Assembly: GCA_943846745.1 (NCBI GenBank)
Contig: OX044360.1
Span: forward strand, 1,922,001 to 1,986,000
From: Opacimonas sp002292215
GTDB lineage: Bacteria > Pseudomonadota > Gammaproteobacteria > Enterobacterales > Alteromonadaceae
Reading direction: 5' to 3'
Length of the DNA stretch: 64,000 bases
Part shown: in pieces, positions 27,787-36,019 of the stretch
Layout: every line of letters begins with the position of its first letter
How positions within the stretch are numbered: the stretch's first letter is position 1
Notes under the pieces: model-generated
Told to the model about the DNA's origin: nothing
The model's input: the letters and a program-made list of their open reading frames with translations, nothing else
Databases searched by the model: none
Made by a program: the position numbers and the translations under genes

Positions 27787-29958
27787 TTAGAGTGCGGTAA
27801 TTCCCATATTAAACAACGTAAATCCGTACATGTCGGTGGTTTGTTCTATGGTTTTGCTGATCGGTGTGCCGGCGCCATGTCCAGCGTCGGTTTCAATACG
27901 GATCAGAGTTGGATTTGTGCCGGTATGCTTGGCTTGCAGCTGTGCGACAAATTTGAATGAATGCGCAGGTACAACACGATCATCGTGATCTGCCGTTGTG
28001 ACTAATGTTGCAGGATAGTCTATACCCGATTGCACGTTTTGTACCGGAGAGTAACCTAATAAGTATTTAAACATTTCAGCACTTTGCTCAGCGGTACCAT
28101 AATCATATGCCCAACCCGCTCCAGCTGTGAATGTATGGTAGCGAAGCATATCTAATACTCCTACAGCGGGCAGCGCAACTGCGGCCAGATCAGGACGTTG
28201 AGTCAACACTGCTGCAACCAATAAACCTCCGTTAGAGCCGCCACGCAAAGCCAGTTTTTGACTTGAGGTATATTTATTTTCTATCAAGTATTCGCCGGCT
28301 GCGATAAAATCATCAAACACGTTTTGTTTTTGTAACAACGTACCCGCTTGGTGCCATGCTTTGCCGTACTCGCCACCACCACGAATATTAGGAACAGCAT
28401 AGATCCCACCTAATTCTAACCACGCCGCAACGGTGGAGCTAAAATTTGGGGTCAGACTCACATTAAATCCGCCATACCCATACAACATCGTTGGATTAGT
28501 CCCATCTAATTGTGCATCCTTGTGATGGGTAATGATCATCGGAACCTGCGTACCGTCTTTAGATTTATAGAAGACTTGCTTGCTAACATATTGTGACCCA
28601 TCAAAAGCAATCTTTGGCTTGTTGTATAGCTCTGTCGTTCCTTGATCGATAGCCAGCTTGTAAATGGTCGAAGGCGTGACATAATTGGCAAAGGTATAGT
28701 AAGTTTCCGTATCTGTACTTTTACCCCAGAACGAGCCAACTGTACCCACTCCTGGCAACTCAATATCGCGTATTTTAGTGCCATTAAGATCGTATTGACT
28801 GACCTTTGAAATCGCATCCACCATGTATTCAGCAAAAATCGTCCCGCCTGCATAACTTGGGGATAGTACATGTTCAGTCTCGGGGATCACGTCAATCCAA
28901 TTGCTGACGTCAGGCGCTGACACATCCACTTTGATGATTTTGGTATTGGGCGCATCTTCGTTGGTGACTAAATACAGTGTTGAGCCTTTATTCGTTAGCA
29001 TATAGACATCTGAGGCGATATCTTGTTTCACCGTTTGCCATTGGCTATCGGACTGAGTTAAATCCTTAACATAGGCGCGGTTACCTGAAGTTGAATTGGC
29101 TGCGCTAACAAATAAGTAACGGTTATCTTCGCTGACTTGAGTACCGATGTAACGGTGCTTTTCGGCTTGAGTATGACCAAAAATAGCTTTGTCGTCACGT
29201 TGAGCAGTACCCAGTTCATGGTAATAAACTTTGTGTTGATCAGTCTTATCACTGAGCTCTGAGCCAGTTGGTTTATCGTAGCTAGAATAATAAAAACCCG
29301 CGTTTTTATACCAAGAGATCCCGCTGAACTTAACATCTTGCAGGGGCTCACCGATAAGTGTTTTTGTCTGAGCATCCATCACATACACTTCACGCCAGTC
29401 ACTGCCGCCAGTCGAAGTCATGTAAGCTAAGGTCTGTCCATCATCACTAAAATACATCCCCGCTAAAGAGACAGTGCCATCAGCACTAAAGTTATTCGGA
29501 TCAATAAACACTTCAACCGCTTCATTGGCTTTTTGGCGATAGACAACACTTTGGTTTTGTAAGCCGTCGTTTTTGTAGAAGTACGTGTAATCCCCTTCTT
29601 TGAAAGGTGATGAGATACGCTCGTAATTGATCAAATCCGTCACGACTTGTTCAATTTTGTCACGATAAGGGATCTGAGCAAAGTAAGCTTGAGTCACTTC
29701 GTTTTGAGCTTTAACCCAAGCACCTGTCTCGGCACTGCGATCATCTTCTAACCAACGGTACGGATCGGCAACCGCTGTACCAAAGTAGGTATCAACCACA
29801 TCGCCAGTACGAGTGTCAGGGTAAGTTAGCGGCATATTTTTTGCCATAGTCATATCACTTATAGGGTTGTTAGTTTGTTCATTAGTGGGCGTTGGCTGGC
29901 ATGCAGTTAAGACGCTAATGGTCATTGCCGATACCGCGAGTAGGGGGAGTATTTTCAT
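27787..29958 (-). CDS. prolyl oligopeptidase (S9A), lipoprotein
   Basis: A serine peptidase that cleaves after proline in short peptides. Residues 1-20 form a lipoprotein signal ending in LTAC (Cys20), so it is probably periplasmic and lipid-anchored. The N-terminal signature YPDTRTGDVVDTYFGTAVAD and DPYRWLEDD lead into a beta-propeller (about 120-450), then the alpha/beta-hydrolase domain with catalytic Ser575 in GGSNGG, Asp in DHDDRVVPAHS and His in DAGHGAGTP. Length, 723, is normal for bacterial enzymes with a signal. It stands alone between a terminator and the GntR gene. Confidence 0.95.
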   Translation of the reverse strand: MKILPLLAVSAMTISVLTACQPTPTNEQTNNPISDMTMAKNMPLTYPDTRTGDVVDTYFGTAVADPYRWLEDDRSAETGAWVKAQNEVTQAYFAQIPYRDKIEQVVTDLINYERISSPFKEGDYTYFYKNDGLQNQSVVYRQKANEAVEVFIDPNNFSADGTVSLAGMYFSDDGQTLAYMTSTGGSDWREVYVMDAQTKTLIGEPLQDVKFSGISWYKNAGFYYSSYDKPTGSELSDKTDQHKVYYHELGTAQRDDKAIFGHTQAEKHRYIGTQVSEDNRYLFVSAANSTSGNRAYVKDLTQSDSQWQTVKQDIASDVYMLTNKGSTLYLVTNEDAPNTKIIKVDVSAPDVSNWIDVIPETEHVLSPSYAGGTIFAEYMVDAISKVSQYDLNGTKIRDIELPGVGTVGSFWGKSTDTETYYTFANYVTPSTIYKLAIDQGTTELYNKPKIAFDGSQYVSKQVFYKSKDGTQVPMIITHHKDAQLDGTNPTMLYGYGGFNVSLTPNFSSTVAAWLELGGIYAVPNIRGGGEYGKAWHQAGTLLQKQNVFDDFIAAGEYLIENKYTSSQKLALRGGSNGGLLVAAVLTQRPDLAAVALPAVGVLDMLRYHTFTAGAGWAYDYGTAEQSAEMFKYLLGYSPVQNVQSGIDYPATLVTTADHDDRVVPAHSFKFVAQLQAKHTGTNPTLIRIETDAGHGAGTPISKTIEQTTDMYGFTLFNMGITAL

Positions 29959-30058
29959 ACAAGTTTGTCCTTTGTTGTTATTTTTATTATCAGCGGGGGA
30001 TAATAAAGCAAAGGAGGTAGTGACGGCAAGTGCTAGAGATAATACACGTCTTTAAGAG

Positions 30059-30745
30059 CTATAATCTTGATTCTATTAAAGCGACCGCATCACTTAATAC
30101 TTCGTAAATCAATGTTTGAGCACTAGCACCATCGCCATCTTTGATAGCATTATAAACTTTCACATGAAAGGTCACATCGGTGTTGGAGATCCCTTTGACT
30201 TGGTTGGTATAGCGAATACTGACACGTAATGCAGCATCAACAAACTGGGTCAGCTGAATAAAAAAACGATTGCCACTGGCTAATAAAATCATGTTCAAAA
30301 AATTAATGTGCGCATCAAGCTGATCATCTAATCCCTCTTGTGCTTCAGCAATCCGATACAACGCCTCTTCAATTTGCGATAGCTGCTTGGGTGTCGCATT
30401 TTCAGCAGCTAGTTTTGCGGCCATTGGTTCAATCGCAAAGCGTACTTGGGTAAATTCTTTGAGTAATTGTAATGATGGTTTGCTTTTGAGGATCCACTCC
30501 AACACCTCACTGTCATATAAATTCCAGTTAGACTCGGGATTAACCGTAATACCTTGCTTTGGACGAGAAGATATCAAGCCTTTGGCTGATAACATTTTGA
30601 CCGCTTCTCTGGTCGCACTACGGCTTACTGAAAATTGCTCACACAACACCGCCTCCGAGGGCATTCTAGTGCCAATAGGATAATCCCCTTTGACTATCGC
30701 CTCACCCAATTTATGAGTGAGTTGTTGTGTTAAATTTTTGGACAT
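30059..30745 (-). CDS. GntR/FadR-family (FCD) transcriptional regulator
   Basis: A 228-residue one-domain regulator. The winged helix-turn-helix lies at about 10-70, with GTRMPSEAVLCEQFSVSRSA and TREAVKMLSAKGLI typical of GntR. The FCD ligand domain spans about 95-220, with metal-binding His candidates in LDAHINFL and DVTFHVKVY. NWNLYDSEVLEW after the HTH is common in sugar-acid regulators (uronate, galactonate, alginate utilisation). The alginate lyase remnant 4 kb away fits that role, but the ligand is inference. An inverted repeat 14 bases upstream of the start may be its own operator. Confidence 0.9.
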   Translation of the reverse strand: MSKNLTQQLTHKLGEAIVKGDYPIGTRMPSEAVLCEQFSVSRSATREAVKMLSAKGLISSRPKQGITVNPESNWNLYDSEVLEWILKSKPSLQLLKEFTQVRFAIEPMAAKLAAENATPKQLSQIEEALYRIAEAQEGLDDQLDAHINFLNMILLASGNRFFIQLTQFVDAALRVSIRYTNQVKGISNTDVTFHVKVYNAIKDGDGASAQTLIYEVLSDAVALIESRL

Positions 30746-30758
30746 TTTATATACTCAG

Positions 30759-30780
30759 TTATATACCATTTATCATATAA
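30759..30780. promoter_or_regulatory. candidate GntR operator
   Basis: TTATAT (30759-30764) and ATATAA (30775-30780) form an inverted repeat with a 10-base spacer, 14-35 bases upstream of the regulator's ATG. Placement suits autorepression. It is very AT-rich, so it may simply be promoter sequence. Confidence 0.35.
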
Positions 30781-30924
30781 TTGCCCAGTCATTATGGAGG
30801 CATAGTCATGCTGAGTAAATAAGTTAAATCAGATAAATGATTCTTAATGGTATGATGTTGAAATTCCGATATTATTTTTGGTTCTATTTTGCTACTAATT
30901 TGGTATCATGCCAGCGCAAAATAC

Positions 30925-31001
<77 letters not shown>

Positions 31002-31023
31002 TTTCCTCTCTTTTATGGCCTTT

Positions 31024-31079
31024 GCTTTTATTTGTCACCAATCAGTAAAAAGTTGGTGGTGACGTGATGGTGACGATAT
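31024..31079. repeat. repeat cluster of GTCACC/GGTGAC units after tRNA-Arg
   Basis: GTCACCAA (31036-31043) is inverted relative to TTGGTGGTGAC just downstream, and GGTGACG occurs twice in direct orientation with a TGAT spacer (to about 31076). The cluster lies between the tRNA 3' end and the truncated barrel gene. It could be a scar of an excised element or a chance repeat; no copy of the tRNA 3' end was found nearby. Confidence 0.3.
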
Positions 31080-31083
31080 TTAA

Positions 31084-31911
31084 TCAGCGCCGTCATTATC
31101 AGCTAAATTTTCAGGCTATTTTGATTGGGCCAATATCGATGTGGTGCTCACACCCGAATTTACCCCCGATAACTATATTAATGGCGATTATTTTTCTTTT
31201 TTTTCACCGCAGTATTCACCTATTTCGGGCACTAATGTTGCGCCGAGTTTTAATGTTACAGGAGCCCAACTGCCCAGTTCTCCAGAATATGCAGTGCGTA
31301 TCAGTAAATCCCTAGGTTCTACTGAGCTTGCACTTTATGGCTATCGTGGTTTCTACAAATCCCCATCGAGTATGACAGATACTGGCCAACCTTACTTTTC
31401 TGCTTTACGCGTTTATGGTGCAAGCGCGATTACACCGTTTGCTCAAGGATTATTCAATGCAGAGTTTGCGTACTATGATTCGACCGATGATGAGCACGGT
31501 AGCCACCCTCAGATCCCTAACTCACAAGCACGGTATTTGTTAGGATATGAACAAGAACTGATCAAAAACCTCACAGGTTCGGTGCAGTGGTATCTGGAAC
31601 ACACCACTGAATATGCAGCACTTGTCAGCCATTCGCTAACATCTGAATTTGAGCCTGCACGCAGTCGGATTGTGGTAACCCAAAGGCTAATGTACCGAGC
31701 CTTACAACAAACCCTTACATTCAACGCGTTTAATTTTTATTCCACTAGTGATGCTGATGGGTATTTGAAATTCAGCACGGACTATAGTCCCACGGATGAC
31801 TGGCGCCTAACGGGTGGTGTTAATGTGTTTTATGGCGACCAGCCTCATACTTTTTTTAACCAATTTTCAGATGCAAGCAATGCCTTTATTCGATTGAGAT
31901 TGTTTTACTAA
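31084..31911 (+). pseudogene. outer-membrane beta-barrel protein lacking its N-terminal part
   Basis: The frame is open from a stop at 31081-31083 to 31911, and barrel-like sequence (FSGYFDWANIDVVLTPEF) already runs before the first possible start at 31141. It has alternating polar/hydrophobic strands rich in Tyr, Phe and Gly, and it ends RLRLFY, a typical outer-membrane C-terminus. No signal peptide or plug domain is present, so the 5' part of the gene is missing. I cannot name the porin family. It sits 83 bases after tRNA-Arg and 12 bases before the broken SQR gene, so the two probably formed one operon before decay. Confidence 0.65.
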
Positions 31912-31923
31912 TAAGGAACTATC

Positions 31924-32927
31924 ATGGCTAAGATCGTTGTATTAGGTGCAGGAACCGGCGGTATGCCGGCTGCATATGAAACCAAAGAAATGTTAGGTGC
32001 CGAGCATGAGGTTGTCGTTATTAACGAACATCCTGAGTTTAGATTTGTTCCATCAAACCCTTGGATTGGTGTGGGATGGCGAAAGCCCCATGCTGTCACA
32101 CTACCATTGGCAAAATACTTACGTAAAAAAGATATTGGCTTTATTTGTGCCCGCGTAACCGCCATTAATGCAAAACAAAACACCTTGACCACCGACAATG
32201 GCGAGTCAATATCGTATGATTATCTCATCATCGCAACAGGTCCCAAATTGGCGTTTGCCAACATCGAAGGGGCAGGACCTGAGCATCATACACAATCGGT
32301 CTGCACCCTCGATCATGCACAACAATGCTATACCGATTTTCAAGCACTTGTACAGCATCCAGGGCCTGTGGTGGTGGGCGCATTTCAAGGAGCGAGTTGT
32401 TTTGGTCCTGCATACGAATATGCATTTATTTTAGATAAGACATTGCGTGATGCCAACATTCGAGACCAAGTTCCCATCCAATTTGTCACCAGTGAACCTT
32501 ACATTGGACACTTAGGTTTAGGCGGTGTGGGTGATTCAAAAAGCCTATTGGAATCCGAATTACGTATGCGTGGGATCACATGGATCTGTAATGCAATGGT
32601 CGATAAAGTTGAAGCAGGCATGATGCATATCTCAGAGCTCAATCGTAAAGCACAAGTCGAATTCACCCATGATTTACCGTTCAAGCATGCGATGCTGATC
32701 CCGCCATTTGTCTAGCGGATATGGGCGATACGGGTGCGGCGTTTGTGGCAATACCGCAAATACCGCCACGTAATAAAACTTGGTTTAAGCAAGGTAAGTG
32801 GGTGCACTACGCCAAAATTGCGTTTGAACGCTATTTTTTATACAAAATGAAAACGGGTAACAGTGAACTTTTTTATGAAAAAGCCATGCTCAAAGCCCTA
32901 GGGATCGAACGAATAAAGAAAGATTGA
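31924..32927 (+). pseudogene. sulfide:quinone oxidoreductase-like flavoprotein, internally deleted
   Basis: The N-terminal part is a good type II FAD oxidoreductase of the SQR/FCSD family: VLGAGTGGMPAAYE at 5-18, YDYLIIATGPKLAF near 98, and the first redox Cys in GASCFGPAYEYA. It stops at TAG 32713-32715 right after LIPPF. The C-terminal part resumes in another frame (DMGDTGAAFVAIPQIPPRN) to 32927. Intact relatives of about 420-430 residues carry a central stretch here, including the second conserved Cys and the FAVGVC FAD-binding turn. That stretch is absent, so this is a deletion of roughly 70-90 codons plus a frame change. Activity is not expected. Confidence 0.85.
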
Positions 32928-32928
32928 G

Positions 32929-33169
32929 TCAAGTTATTTTACGCTGCTCTTCCATCAATACGATGCCTGGCTCTTGCCATTCGCGGAAGATTTTGTTGAC
33001 CCGTTGACCCGAGCCCATGGTAATATCGGGATCAAATCCATATCAAATGTTGTGAAATATTTTAGAAATGAAGAGGCAACTGCCACTTATTTTATTGATG
33101 GGTATTTTATTGTCAGTGCCGCGATTTACCCTAAAGACAACATGCAGCGCAAATACACGAGGATACAAA
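32929..33169 (+). pseudogene. unrecognised coding remnant before the SDR gene
   Basis: A frame open through this interval reads as protein-like at first (LFHQYDAWLLPFAEDFVDPL, then TRAHGNIGIKS), without a good start or ribosome-binding site, and then looks random toward 33169. It may be the end of a former gene fused to non-coding DNA. I cannot assign a family, and it may be non-coding. The last 20 bases supply the SDR translation signals. Confidence 0.25.
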
Positions 33170-34090
33170 ATGTCTATTAATTATGAAGGTCAAGTCGCCA
33201 TTGTCACCGGTGCAGGCGCAGGTCTAGGCCGCTCACATGCATTAGGATTAGCGGCACGTGGCGCTAAAGTTGTCGTCAACGATTTAGGTAGGAATGGCCA
33301 GAATTCTGCTGCCGCGCTTGGTGTTGTCGATGAGATTGTTGCCGCAGGCGGTGAAGCAATTGCGCACCACGCCAATGTGGCAAACATGGCTGAAGTCCAA
33401 GATATGGTTCAGCAAACGATGGCTAAATGGGGTCGTATCGACATTTTAGTCAACAATGCAGGAATTTTGCGTGATAAATCATTTGGTAACATGGATATCA
33501 GTGATTTTGAGTTAGTGGTACAAGTCCACCTTATGGGAGCTGCAAACTGTTCAAAAGCAGTATGGGATATCATGAAAGACCAAGAATACGGTCGTATTGT
33601 GATGACGTCTTCATCATCGGGTTTATATGGAAACTTTGGTCAAGCCAACTATGGCGCCGCCAAAATGGCAGTCGCTGGTTTAATGAACACCTTGTGTATC
33701 GAAGGCCATAAATACAATATTCGCGTCAACTGTTTAGCACCAACAGCCAATACAGCCATGACTGAAAACCTTATCGGTGATCAACGCATTCTGGATTTAA
33801 TGACCCCGGAATCAGTCACGGCGGGCTTGTTAGCTTTAGTCTGCACTGATGCACCTAATCGCACTATTTTAGCAACGGGTGCTGGCGGTTATGCACGCAC
33901 TATCGTGTATGAAACAGCAGGTATTTATTTATCGCCTGAAGAACAAACGCCAGAAAACGTATTGGCCAACATGGATCAGATCAGCAATCCCGATAATCAA
34001 ACGGAATTAACAGCTGGCTGGATGCAAACTGATAAATTTGTCGCCAAAGCAGCTGCTGCGCTCGGCGTTGATTTAAGCAAAAAAGACTAA
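33170..34090 (+). CDS. short-chain dehydrogenase (multifunctional-enzyme-like 3-hydroxyacyl-CoA dehydrogenase type)
   Basis: A 306-residue classical SDR. The cofactor motif TGAGAGLG lies at 13-20, NNAG at 95-98, and the catalytic residues in TSSSSGLYG (about 146-154) and Tyr161/Lys165 of NYGAAK. The extended C-terminal part (ILATGAGGYARTIVYET, GIYLSPEEQTPENV) resembles the dehydrogenase unit of peroxisomal multifunctional enzyme type 2, so a 3-hydroxyacyl-CoA substrate is likely, by inference. The start at 33170 gives MSINYEGQVA, the usual N-terminus; a longer in-frame start at 33068 would add a non-homologous 34 residues. It looks intact, unlike its upstream neighbours. Confidence 0.9.
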   Translation: MSINYEGQVAIVTGAGAGLGRSHALGLAARGAKVVVNDLGRNGQNSAAALGVVDEIVAAGGEAIAHHANVANMAEVQDMVQQTMAKWGRIDILVNNAGILRDKSFGNMDISDFELVVQVHLMGAANCSKAVWDIMKDQEYGRIVMTSSSSGLYGNFGQANYGAAKMAVAGLMNTLCIEGHKYNIRVNCLAPTANTAMTENLIGDQRILDLMTPESVTAGLLALVCTDAPNRTILATGAGGYARTIVYETAGIYLSPEEQTPENVLANMDQISNPDNQTELTAGWMQTDKFVAKAAAALGVDLSKKD

Positions 34091-34139
34091 AGATAATCTG
34101 TTAAGGGTGTTTGGAAGTACTATTGCTCGATCACCTTTT

Positions 34140-34355
34140 TTATTTCCAGCCGTGGCGCCACTGCTCAGGATCTTTTAAATCACGCCAATCAATGTCTGCT
34201 TGCCGCTTGGACAGCACCGCTTCAATTTGGCATAGCTCGACCCCCCCCTCATCCGTAAACTTCATTTTGGCAATGATAAAATGCTTTTCTTTATTCTGCG
34301 GTGTGACAGCCGTCCACTTACTATTTAAGAGTTTAGTGGGATTAATTTGGTGCAT
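34140..34355 (-). CDS. small Trp-rich protein (TIGR02450 family)
   Basis: A 71-residue protein with the family pattern: NPTKLLNSKWTAVTPQNKEK at 5-24, FIIAKMKF at 26-33, IEAVLSKRQADIDWRDLKDP and a final QWRHGWK. The function is unknown. It is convergent with the SDR gene (49 bases between stops) and divergent from the alginate lyase remnant. The roughly 200 bases before its start hold only AT-rich sequence with no clear motif. Confidence 0.88.
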   Translation of the reverse strand: MHQINPTKLLNSKWTAVTPQNKEKHFIIAKMKFTDEGGVELCQIEAVLSKRQADIDWRDLKDPEQWRHGWK

Positions 34356-34559
34356 GACTATCCTGTGATTATTGTATTGGCGTAATTCAGTATACGCTAG
34401 GTTATTGATTAGATGGAACAGATCCTAGCCAACAACACACAATTAGCATGTCATTGGCGTTGTAAATACTTTGCATTTTTAACGTAAACAAAATACACTT
34501 TATTTGTTAACCTTTTTGAAAACCAATGAAAGATTTAGTTACTACCAATTTTTATAGTT

Positions 34560-35413
34560 ATGGTAATACCAATTAAGGAGCGAATATGTCATTGCCTATA
34601 CAATGTATCAAAAAACTTGCCGACTGACTCGGATAAAAATGGCAAAGCCGATTCGATTCCTGAGGTGAATCTAGCTAGCAAATTTGAATATAGCCCGTTA
34701 TTTTATACAGCAAAAGATGGGGGCTTAGTCTTTGCGGCACCCAATAAAGGCGCGACTACATCCAAAAATACTAAATACACGCGCACAGAATTACGTGAAA
34801 TGCTACGAAAAGGCAATGGTCGTATCAAGACTCAAGGGGTGAACAAAAACAATTGGGTATTTGGTTCCATACACAGCTCAGGTCAAAGAAAATCTGGCGC
34901 CGTTGATGGTTCTTTAGAAGCCACGGTTGCAGTTAATCGCGTATCTACAACTGGCGATATCAAAAAAGTCGGGCGCGTGATCATTGGACAAATTCATGCC
35001 ATCAAAGATGAGCCAATTCGTTTGTACTATCGAAAATTACCTGGTAACGAAAAAGGCGCGATATATTTTGCCCATGAAATTAATGGCGGCGATGACATCT
35101 GGACTAACATGGTAGGCATACGCTAGCAAATCCAGAAGATGGCATTGCGCTTGGTGAGTTATTTAGCTACAAGATCTCCGTTGAAAAAGACTTACTCGTG
35201 GTGACATTGATCCGCGAAGGTAAACCTGATGTGGTCGCAACGTTCGATATGACCGGCAGTCAATATGAAGATCCTGAGCAGTATATGTATTTTAAGGTCG
35301 GGGTGTATCATGTTAATAACACGAGCGATCCAAGTAGCGACACGGGTCAATTTGCGCAAGCGACGTTTTATGAGATCCGCAATAGCCATGATGGTTATGT
35401 GTTTAGTGAGTAG
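34560..35413 (+). pseudogene. alginate lyase (polysaccharide lyase family 7), frameshifted and 5'-truncated
   Basis: PL7 enzymes cleave alginate by beta-elimination. The motifs are unmistakable: YTRTELREML, IIGQIHAIKDEPIRLYY and, after the frame change, YMYFKVGVYHVNN, which carry the catalytic Arg, Gln-His and Tyr. Frame 34560 stops at 35124-35126 (VGIR), while NPEDGIALGELFSYKIS follows in another frame to 35413, so a frameshift lies near 35115-35130. A good AAGGAG with ATG at 34585 opens only 13 codons, so the original signal peptide and N-terminus are lost. It is probably inactive. Confidence 0.88.
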
Positions 35414-35421
35414 AGCATAAA

Positions 35422-36018
35422 TCAGCTTACTGATTTCTCCACCAGCCGTCCCCGCACCACATACCTAAGCGGGGTTGTTGAGCTGAGCGCATCAAATGGA
35501 TAGCAAGTAATCAGCGTGATGACTTGCTTATCATCCACATCGAGTACTGATAAGTATTTTTCATCCACAATCAACAAATCATCCACCACAAAACTCAACG
35601 ACTCTTTGCCGGTGTCGAGTCTGAGTGAATCGCCATATTCGACAAGCTCCAACAGCGCAAAGTGTGTATCTCGATGTGCCGCTATCGACACGTTAAACGC
35701 TTGGGTATTGTCTACTTGGCTGAGCTCGTCGAGATTGGCATTCAGCAGCACAGGGCCAAATGCTAAATTACGATTACTTGCCCCTGCGAGCACATACAGT
35801 GGCTCAGACTGATTAATCGTCAGCTTTGCTACCGGATACGTGTCAGCCCAACCCCAAGGCTTTACAGGTGTCTGTGATAGCACACCCTGCTGCCACGCAT
35901 CGGATATCAAGTATTGAGCGAGTTGAGCTTTGGCAACAATATATCCTGCTTGCCCCCAACAGAACGCGATAATCATGAGTAACCCAGCCGTCAGCCAATG
36001 CCTCTTTAGCGTTGTCAC
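35422..36018 (-). CDS. class GN sortase of the dedicated sortase system
   Basis: A 198-residue membrane-anchored transpeptidase with one N-terminal segment (about 10-30). The catalytic residues are His115 in AAHRDTHF, Cys172 in LITCYPF and Arg185 in TPLRYVV. Such sortases occur in marine proteobacteria with a single dedicated target, here the gene ending 1 base upstream. Relatives usually read GHRDTHF and FGPGH; here AAHRDTHF and FGPVLLN are seen, a mild divergence near the active site. It is last in the minus-strand run pdsO-target-sortase, so target and enzyme are co-expressed. Confidence 0.93.
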   Translation of the reverse strand: MTTLKRHWLTAGLLMIIAFCWGQAGYIVAKAQLAQYLISDAWQQGVLSQTPVKPWGWADTYPVAKLTINQSEPLYVLAGASNRNLAFGPVLLNANLDELSQVDNTQAFNVSIAAHRDTHFALLELVEYGDSLRLDTGKESLSFVVDDLLIVDEKYLSVLDVDDKQVITLITCYPFDALSSTTPLRYVVRGRLVEKSVS

Positions 36019-36019
36019 T

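Noticed and set aside
28446..28465. GGGGTCAGACTCAC in the prolyl oligopeptidase gene, similar to the palindrome arm
   Set aside because: It shares only GGGGTCAGA, has no inverted partner, and encodes ordinary family residues (VSLTPNF).
31002..31083. Integrase or attachment-site pair next to tRNA-Arg
   Set aside because: No integrase frame is visible and I found no second copy of the tRNA 3' end in the window; only weak repeats remain.
31064..31315. Separate small gene overlapping the barrel remnant
   Set aside because: It is out of frame with the barrel coding sequence, which has much better protein-like composition over the same bases.
35192..35389. Antisense frame in the alginate lyase remnant
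   Set aside because: It is a shadow of the PL7 sequence; the plus-strand translation carries the family motifs.
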